A DNA stretch of 23,062 nucleotides from a virus, in the IMG/VR virus record IMGVR_UViG_3300002231_000826, positions 18,075 to 41,136 of that record. One strand, given 5' to 3'. The notes under the pieces are model-generated. The model was not told the DNA's origin. It saw only the letters and a program-made list of their open reading frames with translations, and made no database searches. This document shows, piece after piece, positions 1-7,432 of this stretch; position 1 is the stretch's first letter, and each line of letters starts with the position of its first letter. The position numbers and the translations under genes are program-made.

Positions 1-325
1 GCAGTTGGAGGATGTGATTCGTTCCACCCAGGAACCATAAGTCAAGATTCTCCTCCGTTTGAATTCCGCCGTTTTGTAAGTGAAGGCACCGTATCTTTAC
101 CTGTCCGGAATCGAATGGATTTATAAACGTTGCTCCATTGTCCTCGGAATAAAGAAGCTCTATCTCAGTCTGCTCTATATCAGCGCTTCCGCCGAATTTG
201 TTAATGTGCCAATTTTCTCCTGCTGGAATACTTATGTTCCGTGTCAATTGCCCCGGTGTTCCACCGCTTTGAGTTGGAACATCGTCTGCTTCAAAGAATT
301 TGTCAAGTGTGTTTCGTGTCCCCAT
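1..325 (-). CDS. Putative virion protein, 3' end cut by window
   Basis: An open frame begins at ATG 325 and stays open to base 1, giving 108 residues with no stop. It starts MGTRNTLDKFFEADDVP and ends in the window around LWFLGGTNHILQL. The start lies 2 bases after the stop of the gene at 328-981, with GGAGG in the last codons of that gene serving as ribosome site. The sequence alternates short hydrophobic and polar stretches and contains GENWHINKFGGSADIEQTEI, as in beta-rich phage surface or fibre-associated proteins. I do not recognise a family. The position at the end of a run of small virion proteins suggests another structural protein, which is inference. The gene is certainly truncated by the window. 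Confidence 0.8.
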   Translation of the reverse strand, partial: MGTRNTLDKFFEADDVPTQSGGTPGQLTRNISIPAGENWHINKFGGSADIEQTEIELLYSEDNGATFINPFDSGQVKIRCLHLQNGGIQTEENLDLWFLGGTNHILQL

Positions 326-327
326 AA

Positions 328-981
328 TTACCCCGCCTCCGCATGTTCATACCATTCTAATTTAAAGTCGATCCAATGAGTTCCCGCGCCAGATTTTGTA
401 AGACGAAATAAATAGTTTGTGTTTTGCGCAAGGATTATTTCATATTCAAGTTGTGATTGCCCACCAAAAGACCCCGCTGATCCTGTTTTGGATGAAAGAA
501 TGGATGTTCCAGTTGTCGTTACTGTCGGACCAAAGAAAGTTGTTCCCCCTGCCGTATTTGCAGTATTCCTATTGTTATCCACTTCGGCCAGGGCTACCCC
601 ATTTGCACTTACAGTAGTTCCTTCGTAAAGAACGATAACAAACTCATCCTCTGTTCGTATATGAAAAAACGCATGTGGCCAGCTCGTTGTATTTGGGACA
701 ATGATAAGAACATCAAAATTTGTTGCGGCCCCTGTTACATCGGTTTGCCCCTGAACGAAAAAGTGGTTTCCGTTATGGATCTCGTGATGCCTGTAGTCAA
801 TTGTCTCCATCGCCCTTGACGATCTGTCGATTCGAAGCGGTTGCCATAGAGCGTTGTCTTTGTCGTAGCCGTGAATCTTAACTTGGATCCGTCCGTCAGT
901 ATCAACAGTCAATGATTGATCATCGTTTGTCGGATCCGTTATCGTGAATTCACCCTTGTCTTTATTGTTTAGATCCGCCAT
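328..981 (-). CDS. Putative beta-rich virion protein
   Basis: A 217-residue protein starting MADLNNKDKGEFTI at an ATG preceded by GAGGAAAG. It overlaps the upstream gene (962-1261) by 20 bases. It is rich in Thr, Asn, Gly and aromatic residues in alternating patterns, with motifs such as DVLIIVPNTTSWPHAFFHIR near the middle and EYEIILAQNTNYLFRLTKS near the C-terminus. It has no cysteines, no signal peptide and no membrane segment. This composition fits a beta-sandwich structural protein such as a fibre-associated, decoration or head-fibre protein. The ending, LTKSGAGTHWIDFKLEWYEH, resembles a jelly-roll edge. The function is inferred from composition and neighbours only; I do not recognise a named family. 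Confidence 0.72.
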   Translation of the reverse strand: MADLNNKDKGEFTITDPTNDDQSLTVDTDGRIQVKIHGYDKDNALWQPLRIDRSSRAMETIDYRHHEIHNGNHFFVQGQTDVTGAATNFDVLIIVPNTTSWPHAFFHIRTEDEFVIVLYEGTTVSANGVALAEVDNNRNTANTAGGTTFFGPTVTTTGTSILSSKTGSAGSFGGQSQLEYEIILAQNTNYLFRLTKSGAGTHWIDFKLEWYEHAEAG

Positions 982-1261
982 TCTTTCCTCTCTTTTCCTT
1001 CTCCATTTTTTCCTCGTATGCCTTTAGCTTTTCCTCCGGAATCAACAGCTTGACGAACCCGGTCAGCGCAACAATGTTTTTGTTTAACATCTCCGCCATC
1101 AATATCTTGGTGCGATCCACGTTCCCGAATATAACCTGGTATTCGTTTGTCCTGTCTTGAGCGGGGATGGATTTCATCCTCACTGAATGCGTTCTCTCTG
1201 TGCCTTTGTTTTCTGTCGTTTCATTGGCGGGAGCATTCCCGTCCAGATTTAAATCTGCCAT
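962..1261 (-). CDS. Small hypothetical virion-region protein
   Basis: A 99-residue protein starting MADLNLDGNAPANETTENKG. The N-terminal 30 residues are polar and probably disordered. The middle (about 35-78) looks folded, with YQVIFGNVDRTKILMAEML and IVALTGFVKLLIPEEKL, and the C-terminus is a Lys/Glu-rich helix. Its ATG overlaps the homing endonuclease stop as TAATG, and its ribosome site GAGGAG is made of the last Glu codons of that endonuclease. It then overlaps the next gene by 20 bases. The first residues MADLN are shared with the downstream gene product. No family is recognised; it may be an assembly or tail-associated protein. Confidence 0.7.
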   Translation of the reverse strand: MADLNLDGNAPANETTENKGTERTHSVRMKSIPAQDRTNEYQVIFGNVDRTKILMAEMLNKNIVALTGFVKLLIPEEKLKAYEEKMEKEKRGKNGGSKQ

Positions 1262-1749
1262 TAGTTCTCCTCTATTTTGTTTAGTAATGCGAACTCGCCG
1301 TGATATTTTCTAGCGGCTTTATTGTATGCTTTTGCTGCGGATCTCGAATCGGGAAACTGACCGAGATGATGTTGTTTCCTTTCATACGTTATTGATGCAA
1401 CCCATGGATTTTTTTGTTTCCTATTCCCCCTGTAGAAAACACCCTTGTATGGTGACGTAGATTTTTTTGCCCACCCTATTCTGTTCGTTGAATTGTTTTT
1501 TTGAAAACACAATCTAAGGTTTGAAATGCTATTGTTTAACGGATTTCGATCAACATGATCGACGACGAGGTATTTTGGGTCTCCCATTATTTGCCTGTGC
1601 ATATAAAACGTCCTTTCTGATTTTTTCCCTCTATCCCTTCTAACGACATATCCATTCTGATCAACATACCAGTGGAACTTTATCAAGTGTCCATACTCAG
1701 AATCATCTACTACTGCTTTCTTCCCTTCATTTAATTCTAGCTCTTTCAT
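1261..1749 (-). CDS. HNH-AP2 homing endonuclease
   Basis: A 162-residue free-standing homing endonuclease. The HNH core sits at residues 50-80: the YMHRQIMG segment, then VVDHVDRNPLNN with Asp64-His65, then SNLR. This is the HNH_3 pattern that binds the metal and cuts DNA. Residues 99-157 (from SPYKGVFYRG to YHGEFALLN) form an AP2/ERF-type DNA-binding domain. The gene is AT-rich: by hand count 23 of 60 bases are G+C at both 1261-1320 and 1441-1500, against 32 of 60 at 2101-2160. That suggests recent acquisition. It sits between two virion genes with no intron in sight, and its stop overlaps the next start (TAATG). Its ribosome site GGGGAG, 6 bases before ATG, lies in a strong hairpin. Confidence 0.93.
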   Translation of the reverse strand: MKELELNEGKKAVVDDSEYGHLIKFHWYVDQNGYVVRRDRGKKSERTFYMHRQIMGDPKYLVVDHVDRNPLNNSISNLRLCFQKNNSTNRIGWAKKSTSPYKGVFYRGNRKQKNPWVASITYERKQHHLGQFPDSRSAAKAYNKAARKYHGEFALLNKIEEN

Positions 1750-1754
1750 TTCTT

Positions 1755-1786
1755 TCTCCCCAGGTGACTAAAGCCACCTGGGGAGA
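1755..1786 (-). promoter_or_regulatory. RBS-sequestering hairpin before HNH gene
   Basis: A perfect inverted repeat: 1755-1766 and 1775-1786 are complementary over 12 base pairs with an 8-base loop. On the minus strand the 3' arm reads CACCTGGGGAGA and contains the GGGGAG ribosome site of the homing endonuclease, 6 bases before its ATG. In a transcript carrying the whole element the site would be paired. There is no U-run after the stem on either strand, so it does not look like a terminator. It is the only long gap near this gene (71 bases between the upstream stop and the ATG). Confidence 0.82.
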
Positions 1787-1814
1787 TACTATGTTTACGA
1801 TTTGTTCAAGTCAA
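1786..1814 (-). promoter_or_regulatory. Putative sigma70-type promoter for HNH gene
   Basis: Reading the minus strand, TTGACT (1814-1809, five of six matches to the -35 consensus) and TAGTAT (1791-1786, four of six to the -10) are separated by exactly 17 bases. The predicted start is an A near 1779, inside the 5' arm of the hairpin at 1755-1786. RNA from this promoter would keep only about 5 pairs of the stem and leave the ribosome site free. It sits just after the stop of the 409-residue protein gene. The boxes are seen directly; activity is inferred. Confidence 0.55.
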
Positions 1815-1820
1815 CAATGG

Positions 1821-3050
1821 TTACACATCATTACCGATTATTGTACTGTACAAATCTTGAGCCTGTCCTTGCCTGTTGGTCCGGATCAGCCTGACTGTAC
1901 CTGTCGAAGTCACTGGGACCTCTTCCGGTGGATCAAAGAACAGTTGCAATGTCCCGCCTTCTTTGGGAACGAAGCCAACCGCGATTGTTGCCAACGAAGC
2001 CACTGGCCCTGTCTGAACCTCAACCTTGCTTCCGCCCGAAGTTGACATGATGATCGACTTCAAGAGAAACGTGGTATTGGCCACTGTGTAATCATGGTTG
2101 TCTGTTGCGTCGCCAGCAACGGCAGCAGCGGTATCATAATCATGAATCTCACTGGCCGAAACACCGGTCGTCACAACCTGGACATAGAGAGGAGTTAGCT
2201 CTGTGTTTGCATCCAGGACAGCATCCCTTGTCCATAGAGCGCCCGTAGAGCTTGTCCGGCCTCTTACATAATCTCCGTCAACCGGAGTCAGGGTTGTCAA
2301 TGTATCGTCCCGAAGGAACAGCGCGGCAATACCTGTGTCTGTTGCGCCTCCAGCGGAATCGACAGCCTTACCGAGATTGGTCGCTCCAACCCCAGGAATC
2401 ACCGAGGTTACATCAACGTCTCCGATGTCCGTCCCGGAGTTCGCAGCCAGAATTGCGCTTGCGCTTCCGTTGGAATCAATCGACAACCGTTGAGAGTCAG
2501 TGGTCGCATCAACCAGAACGTGAAGCTGTTTCCGGTCTAAAGTCATGCGGGGCGCACCAACATCTCCTTCATCCACGGAATCGGGAGTCGTTTCATCAGC
2601 GAGACATCCGATAACACCGATAGTTCCGGTTCCAACAACGAACGCGCTGTCGTCAGCAACGACGTTGGTTGGATCGCTTGTGGCACCTGTGTTCACCCAC
2701 AATGCTCCAGTGGAGTCCACCCGGAGTGCGACATAGTCTCCGTCTACTGGAGTCAGCGTAGTTAGCGCATCATCCCTGATTACGAGGGCTGCTACACCCG
2801 TATCGGTTGCACCCCCCGCCGTGTCAATTGCTTTACCTAAGTTTGTTGCCCCTGTCCCCGGAATGACGCTAGTCACATCAACATCACCAATGTCAGTCCC
2901 CGAGTTCGCCGCAAGAATAACGTTTAAATTATTACTCGCGTCTACATTGGCCTGTTCTGTTCCGTCAGTAATGGTTACAAATAAACCATTACTTACGGCA
3001 TTAGCGTCTCTATCCTTAGAGACAAGTGTTGGGAAGTTTCCGTCAGCCAT
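1821..3050 (-). CDS. Virion protein with duplicated 75-residue module
   Basis: A 409-residue protein starting MADGNFPTLVSKDRDANAVS, with an AGGAGGG ribosome site. A module of about 75 residues occurs twice, at residues 45-119 and 200-274. Both copies begin ILAANSGTDIGDVDVTSVIP and end STGALW; by eye 63 of 75 positions are identical. The DNA of the two copies differs at many third codon positions. The C-terminal part (about 300-409) contains a beta-rich domain with VANTTFLLKSIIMSTSGGSK and FDPPEEVPVTSTGTVRLIR, which looks like a receptor-type or trimer-type jelly roll. The Asp/Thr/Gly-rich composition, lack of cysteine pairs and position fit a fibre or baseplate-like surface protein. The exact role is not recognised. 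Confidence 0.78.
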   Translation of the reverse strand: MADGNFPTLVSKDRDANAVSNGLFVTITDGTEQANVDASNNLNVILAANSGTDIGDVDVTSVIPGTGATNLGKAIDTAGGATDTGVAALVIRDDALTTLTPVDGDYVALRVDSTGALWVNTGATSDPTNVVADDSAFVVGTGTIGVIGCLADETTPDSVDEGDVGAPRMTLDRKQLHVLVDATTDSQRLSIDSNGSASAILAANSGTDIGDVDVTSVIPGVGATNLGKAVDSAGGATDTGIAALFLRDDTLTTLTPVDGDYVRGRTSSTGALWTRDAVLDANTELTPLYVQVVTTGVSASEIHDYDTAAAVAGDATDNHDYTVANTTFLLKSIIMSTSGGSKVEVQTGPVASLATIAVGFVPKEGGTLQLFFDPPEEVPVTSTGTVRLIRTNRQGQAQDLYSTIIGNDV

Positions 3051-3070
3051 AACACCCTCCTTGTTATCTT

Positions 3071-3310
3071 CTAGCCTGCCTCAACAGACTGAGATCGTAG
3101 TAATTCGTTTTCGAGCTTGAGAATTTCAAGCTCAAGCATTTTCACTCGTGCTTGCAAATCCAGCATCCGACCCTTTGCAAGGTCTTCAATGTCCTGTTTG
3201 TATCTGTTGATCATCGAGACTTTTTCTTGGATCTGAACCTTGACCCACATCTCGTCGATTTCTTTTGTTGGCGAAACCAGCCATTGTTTCGATATGCCTA
3301 TGTCAGCCAT
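3071..3310 (-). CDS. Small coiled-coil protein
   Basis: A 79-residue protein starting MADIGISKQWLVSP. Residues 26 to 75 are strongly helical with heptad spacing of Leu, Ile and Met (INRYKQDIEDLAKG, then VKMLELEILKLENELL), so a coiled-coil dimer or trimer is likely. Its ATG overlaps the stop of the preceding gene as TAATG. The downstream gene starts 20 bases after its stop. Such small coiled-coil proteins among fibre genes can be chaperones or connectors for trimeric fibres, but no family is recognised and that role is inference. Confidence 0.7.
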   Translation of the reverse strand: MADIGISKQWLVSPTKEIDEMWVKVQIQEKVSMINRYKQDIEDLAKGRMLDLQARVKMLELEILKLENELLRSQSVEAG

Positions 3311-3687
3311 TATGTGTACCCCAGTACCGTAGATTCAAAGTCCGGAGTCTCACCTGTGACGAAATGCTGTACCTTCACATCAAGCACGGATCCACTTGAA
3401 ACTTTGAGGGGATTTACGAATTCCCATATCACATCACGATTCGATCCCCCGCGTCGAATCATTTGGTCTACCGAATCCACTGTCAAAAACCATTTGCCAT
3501 ATTCCATTCCAGAGCAGACAACCTCTGTGATGTATGTGTCCGCTACCGCCGAGATAGTAAGAACCGTCGTCTTAACGGTTGCCGCCACGCTTGTTGCTAT
3601 GGCTTTCCCTAGAACCGTTGAGTTCTTTATCGCTACCCCTGTCGCTGGGGTTGCTCCTGCTTCTGGTACAAATATCTGGATGCTCAT
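3310..3687 (-). CDS. Small beta-rich putative virion protein
   Basis: A 125-residue protein starting MSIQIFVPEAGATPATGV. The pattern is Val/Thr-rich beta strands (VKTTVLTISAVADTYITEVV, then GSVLDVKVQHFVTG) with an aromatic centre around MEYGKWFLTVDSVD. Start and stop both overlap neighbours by one base as TAATG, so translation is probably coupled to the genes on either side. No signal peptide or membrane segment is seen. This fits a virion surface or tail accessory protein; no named family is recognised. Confidence 0.72.
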   Translation of the reverse strand: MSIQIFVPEAGATPATGVAIKNSTVLGKAIATSVAATVKTTVLTISAVADTYITEVVCSGMEYGKWFLTVDSVDQMIRRGGSNRDVIWEFVNPLKVSSGSVLDVKVQHFVTGETPDFESTVLGYT

Positions 3688-3962
3688 TATTCACCCCACT
3701 CCCAGAATCGAACGTCCGCTGTTCCTGATGCTACTACGCCGTAGACGGTCCCGCGCCACATCCCCTTCTTGTCCGACATGTTGATGTATCCGCCAGCCGG
3801 AATAAAAATCGTATTCGCTGTTGTTATGTTTTCATCCGGTCCATAGTAAACAGCCGAGGTTGAATTGTTCTGGATCGTATACCCTTGTCTCCGGCCACGC
3901 GAAGCCATAACCAGCGTGGGTGATGTCGTCACTGTTACTGATCCATTTGAAAAATTTGCCAT
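3687..3962 (-). CDS. Small beta-sandwich virion protein
   Basis: A 91-residue protein starting MANFSNGSVTVTTSPTLV. The order RRQGYTIQNNSTSAVYYGP, TANTIFIPAGGYI, then WRGTVYGVVASGTADVRFWE is a pattern I associate with small phage structural beta-sandwiches: an exposed N-rich strand, a glycine turn, then a closing aromatic strand. The ATG overlaps the stop of the 1156-residue protein gene as TAATG, with AGAGAGG upstream as ribosome site. It probably sits on the virion as a decoration, fibre or tail component. The assignment rests on composition and context. Confidence 0.72.
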   Translation of the reverse strand: MANFSNGSVTVTTSPTLVMASRGRRQGYTIQNNSTSAVYYGPDENITTANTIFIPAGGYINMSDKKGMWRGTVYGVVASGTADVRFWEWGE

Positions 3963-6900
3963 TACAAACCTCTCTCTCTTAACCGGCCACGGAACTGTTG
4001 CTGGAGCCTTCGCGGAAGCCGACGGATCGCTTGTTCTCGCGGGGAGAACCCTTCGATGATCTGACGCTTCCTTATCTTCATCATAATCCTCTTCTTGTCT
4101 GGGCCGGAAACGTCTTTCCCCAGATTAACCATACGCTGTCTGTTCTCTGTGTTTGGATCATCGATGAACTGCTTAAACGCTTCCTCAAAAAGAAACCGTG
4201 GTGTCCTTGCTTTTACTTTTTCTTCATCTAGGAATTCTATGGCTTCTTCTTTCTCGACACCAAAGAACCCTGACGGCGCTCGGGCAATCGGAACAAAAGC
4301 CTCGGCACGCCGCAGGGCTCCTGGATCTTTTCGGGGGATTGTTGGATTAATATCCAAAGACCGCAGGGCAACATCCGCTCCCTCAAAGATTTGAGGCGAG
4401 GCCGGAAAGAGTGACCTCGCCAAAGATTCCATTCGAACCGGAGACAATCCTGTGGCTTCACCTAGGAGTCTCGCTGTGTTCGATGTGAACGTTGTGAACT
4501 GGCTTCCAGGTTCAACATCCTGAAGCCTCTGAGGAACCACCGGTCGTCGACGGAAGAGATCCCAGTTCGACCATTGCTCTGCTGCGGCGGAGAGTGCAGG
4601 TGGAATCACTCGACTGAGCATTGCAGACCCTAGGTTCTTTGCGCTGTACTCTTTCATGTGGATACGAAACTGAGGATCATTCTCTGACCATTCCATAAAC
4701 ATCTCAAGGGGCCGTGTAAACCATTTTGCCGCTTCCCCTTTCCGTGCGATGAAAAGGACAGGAACCTTCTTGCCTTCCCTGTCGATCTCAATACCTGAGT
4801 TCACGTAGAAATAATTGTCTTTGATAAACGGATCAATCTTCTCGTCGTTCTTAAAGCTTCGGTTCCAAGAATAAAAAGAAACCGCTGGAACAACCATCTG
4901 GTATCCGATACGTCCCATGGAGATCAAAGGTTGGGCCTGAATCGCACGCCCAGTATTCAGCTCCCCTTGCACTTGTGCGTTTAAGAATGGGATCCACCGG
5001 TTGAATACCTTCATGGCATTTCCCATCTTCTCGAAATCGATTGTGATATCCCGTGCCTGGAGAGCTTTCAATTCGTCGGGGAGAGGTGTTCTCTTCACTC
5101 GTAGGAATTCAGCCAACCGAGATGTGTTCTCCGAGATCTGCGCCAGACGACCGATTTCTTCAAAGGGAAGTCCGATTGTTCCTTTGATAACATCCCTGGC
5201 CTGCTCTCCCAGAGGCCGAAGCCGAAACGGGAGCTTTATGCTTTTCGGGATCGCTGTGACAATTCCACCAAAGGCGGCTCCAGAATCAAGGAACTCTTTA
5301 AAGGTTTTGTCCTTCACACCGAAGCCTGCTTTAATGGCAGACATCCCACCTTCAAGCCCAGCAACCACAGTTGATTTCTGGCCTGGAAGGACACGCTTAT
5401 TGAAAAAAAGCGCCTGAGTATCCCGTGCCAGGTTCGCTATCACAAACGGCAGCCTGTAGGTTGTGGCTCCAAGCCGGAAGAAATTGTTGTAATGGCTCAT
5501 CATGCGGGTGATCATGTCAGACTCTTCAACGTTCAAGCCCTTCATGAGATCATCGACTTCTTTTCTGACGGCCACGATTCTGCCGTCGGACGTCTGCATG
5601 GAGCTTCGCACCCAGCCTGCGGGGATCTTCTTGGAATCAAATGCCTCAATGATCTGTTTTTGATCAATGGTGGATCTGGTTGTTGGCTGGCCCTTGATGG
5701 CAAACCCGGCGGCGACTTTATTTTCCCTGGGCCCTCCTGGAAACCGTCTCCCGATCTTAACGCCAAACTCCCTGGCGATGGTATTCACCGCTTGCTGCTT
5801 CTCAGCGGTGGCCATCTTGGAGATCAAACTTCGGCGTATGACATCCAGGACATCGTTGTTGATCATCTTGGTGGTCCCGAGCTTGGTCTTCAGGAACCCT
5901 CGGTTGATCCGTCCCATCTGCTCCCCGCTCGAAGCAATCAATTCCGGGTACAATGGCGAGAGGTTTTCGTCCATGATCTCAGAGCGCAGGTAATTGGGGA
6001 ATCGGCTTCGAAGCTCTGCGGCGGTTTTGGGTGAGATGACCTTCCCTTCAACCAGTATCTCGAGCCCTTTGTTGTTCTGGATATCCGCCAAGTCGTCTGC
6101 CACCTTGCTGATTCGTGCGAATCGTTCCTTGCCCAACTGTCTCTCCAGGGCACCCAGCTTCATGTTCGCATCACGCACTGTGACATTCGATGTGGTTCTT
6201 CCGATCATGTCCAGATCTCGGAAGTTCCGCATGGTGTAAATCTCATTCAGCCAGAGCCTTTCCTTGTGGCTCCTCAGGGGCTCGACAATCCGGTTCACTT
6301 CATCCAGCAGAAGCTCAGACTTCCCACGGATCTTTCCCTTGAGGAGTCGGGCTGCCACGTATGACTTGGAGTATCCGCCTCCAGCCTGTTCAAATTGTGG
6401 GGATATCCCCTTCTTCGGGATCCCTTTAAGAGGTGTAAATCTGTCAATCAATTCCCGCTGCCAAACGGAACCAGTGACATCATTCACTGGAGCCTCACCC
6501 AAAACAGTCGGACCCTCTGTGGCAATGATAGGTTCGGTCGCGTTCGCCTTGGGCTTGTCCAGCTTGATGACATCCGCCAATTGCGCTTCCAAAGGTTTCG
6601 TCTTATCAATCGGACCCAGGACGTTCTTGGATGTGATCGGAGCCAAATGCTCCTCACCGGGTTTAATGATAGGACCAAATCTTTTCTGCTCTACGCCGGG
6701 TTTAACAATGGGTCCCTTGGGCGGCACAACACCGGGGGCTTCAGGCTCAAGCAAAGGCCGGGGCCGAACGGGAGGCTTGGGAATGCCGGGCTGTGTGATC
6801 CCCAGACCGGGTTCTCGCCCGAGACCGAATCGTTTAATGGCTTGGCCTCGTTTACCAAGCTGTGATAATGGAGTCTTCAACACACGCCCTGCGGTGGAAA

Positions 6901-7432
6901 CCAAAGGCGAACGTGAAGCTAAAGCTTTGGCTGCGAATTCAAGTCCGCTTGAGCCAATGCCAATCGCTCCGAACAGGGCCACATCCGTTGGCGTCATGGG
7001 GATCATCTCGACGGCTGTTTCAGCCAAGGCCCTGCCAGCGATCTTCAACTTAGGAATTTCTCCGGTCCGACCGGCTTCCTTTAGGATTTCCTCTCTCTGT
7101 GGGCTGATAAAATCAGCAATCTTTTCTCGACCTTCCGCAGCCATCGCTTCTGTGTCTTCAAAGCTCGGGCCCGGGACTGGGAGGCCGAGCGCTTTCTGTG
7201 GTGTGATTGGAGGAGGAATGGCAATAGGTGATCCAGGAACCACTCGAGGCATGAAGAGAGTCGGTCCTGTAACCCCAAGAGCTTCCGTTGTTGGTGTCGG
7301 TGTAATTTCATCTGGACCTAAGAACTCTTCAGTGGAAAAAGCCTCTGTCTCTTCTTCCCCTAAGAATTCATCCACAGAGAAAGGCTTTTCTTCTTCCTCA
7401 AGGAAGTCCTTGATGGAAAATCCTTTTGCCAT
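3962..7432 (-). CDS. Large internal virion / ejection protein, LPD38-like
   Basis: A 1156-residue protein and the largest in the window. Residues 5-38 hold three copies of the motif F-S-x-x-[DE]-F-L at 5, 18 and 32. Residues about 200-330 are Pro-rich and probably disordered. From about 340 to 1000 the protein is mostly helical. VIANLARDTQ (664 onward) and WIPFLNAQVQG (813 onward) resemble the large polyvalent protein-associated domain LPD38, common in very long phage proteins delivered with the DNA. The C-terminus is highly basic (FSPREQAIRRLPRRLQQQF). The size and place after three helical virion genes match internal proteins such as T7 gp16. No lytic transglycosylase motif is evident. The ATG follows the previous stop directly (TAAATG) and has GGAGG upstream. 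Confidence 0.72.
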   Translation of the reverse strand: MAKGFSIKDFLEEEEKPFSVDEFLGEEETEAFSTEEFLGPDEITPTPTTEALGVTGPTLFMPRVVPGSPIAIPPPITPQKALGLPVPGPSFEDTEAMAAEGREKIADFISPQREEILKEAGRTGEIPKLKIAGRALAETAVEMIPMTPTDVALFGAIGIGSSGLEFAAKALASRSPLVSTAGRVLKTPLSQLGKRGQAIKRFGLGREPGLGITQPGIPKPPVRPRPLLEPEAPGVVPPKGPIVKPGVEQKRFGPIIKPGEEHLAPITSKNVLGPIDKTKPLEAQLADVIKLDKPKANATEPIIATEGPTVLGEAPVNDVTGSVWQRELIDRFTPLKGIPKKGISPQFEQAGGGYSKSYVAARLLKGKIRGKSELLLDEVNRIVEPLRSHKERLWLNEIYTMRNFRDLDMIGRTTSNVTVRDANMKLGALERQLGKERFARISKVADDLADIQNNKGLEILVEGKVISPKTAAELRSRFPNYLRSEIMDENLSPLYPELIASSGEQMGRINRGFLKTKLGTTKMINNDVLDVIRRSLISKMATAEKQQAVNTIAREFGVKIGRRFPGGPRENKVAAGFAIKGQPTTRSTIDQKQIIEAFDSKKIPAGWVRSSMQTSDGRIVAVRKEVDDLMKGLNVEESDMITRMMSHYNNFFRLGATTYRLPFVIANLARDTQALFFNKRVLPGQKSTVVAGLEGGMSAIKAGFGVKDKTFKEFLDSGAAFGGIVTAIPKSIKLPFRLRPLGEQARDVIKGTIGLPFEEIGRLAQISENTSRLAEFLRVKRTPLPDELKALQARDITIDFEKMGNAMKVFNRWIPFLNAQVQGELNTGRAIQAQPLISMGRIGYQMVVPAVSFYSWNRSFKNDEKIDPFIKDNYFYVNSGIEIDREGKKVPVLFIARKGEAAKWFTRPLEMFMEWSENDPQFRIHMKEYSAKNLGSAMLSRVIPPALSAAAEQWSNWDLFRRRPVVPQRLQDVEPGSQFTTFTSNTARLLGEATGLSPVRMESLARSLFPASPQIFEGADVALRSLDINPTIPRKDPGALRRAEAFVPIARAPSGFFGVEKEEAIEFLDEEKVKARTPRFLFEEAFKQFIDDPNTENRQRMVNLGKDVSGPDKKRIMMKIRKRQIIEGFSPREQAIRRLPRRLQQQFRGRLRERGL

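Noticed and set aside
1755-1786. Reading the HNH leader hairpin as an intrinsic terminator
   Set aside because: No U-run follows the stem on either strand, and the 3' arm coincides with the ribosome site of the next gene.
2229-2916. Duplication in the 409-residue protein as an assembly artefact
   Set aside because: The two copies differ at many third codon positions, so they are real, diverged copies.
5492-6239. Several plus-strand frames of 80-180 residues
   Set aside because: All are antisense to the same large gene, have no ribosome site and no recognisable domain.
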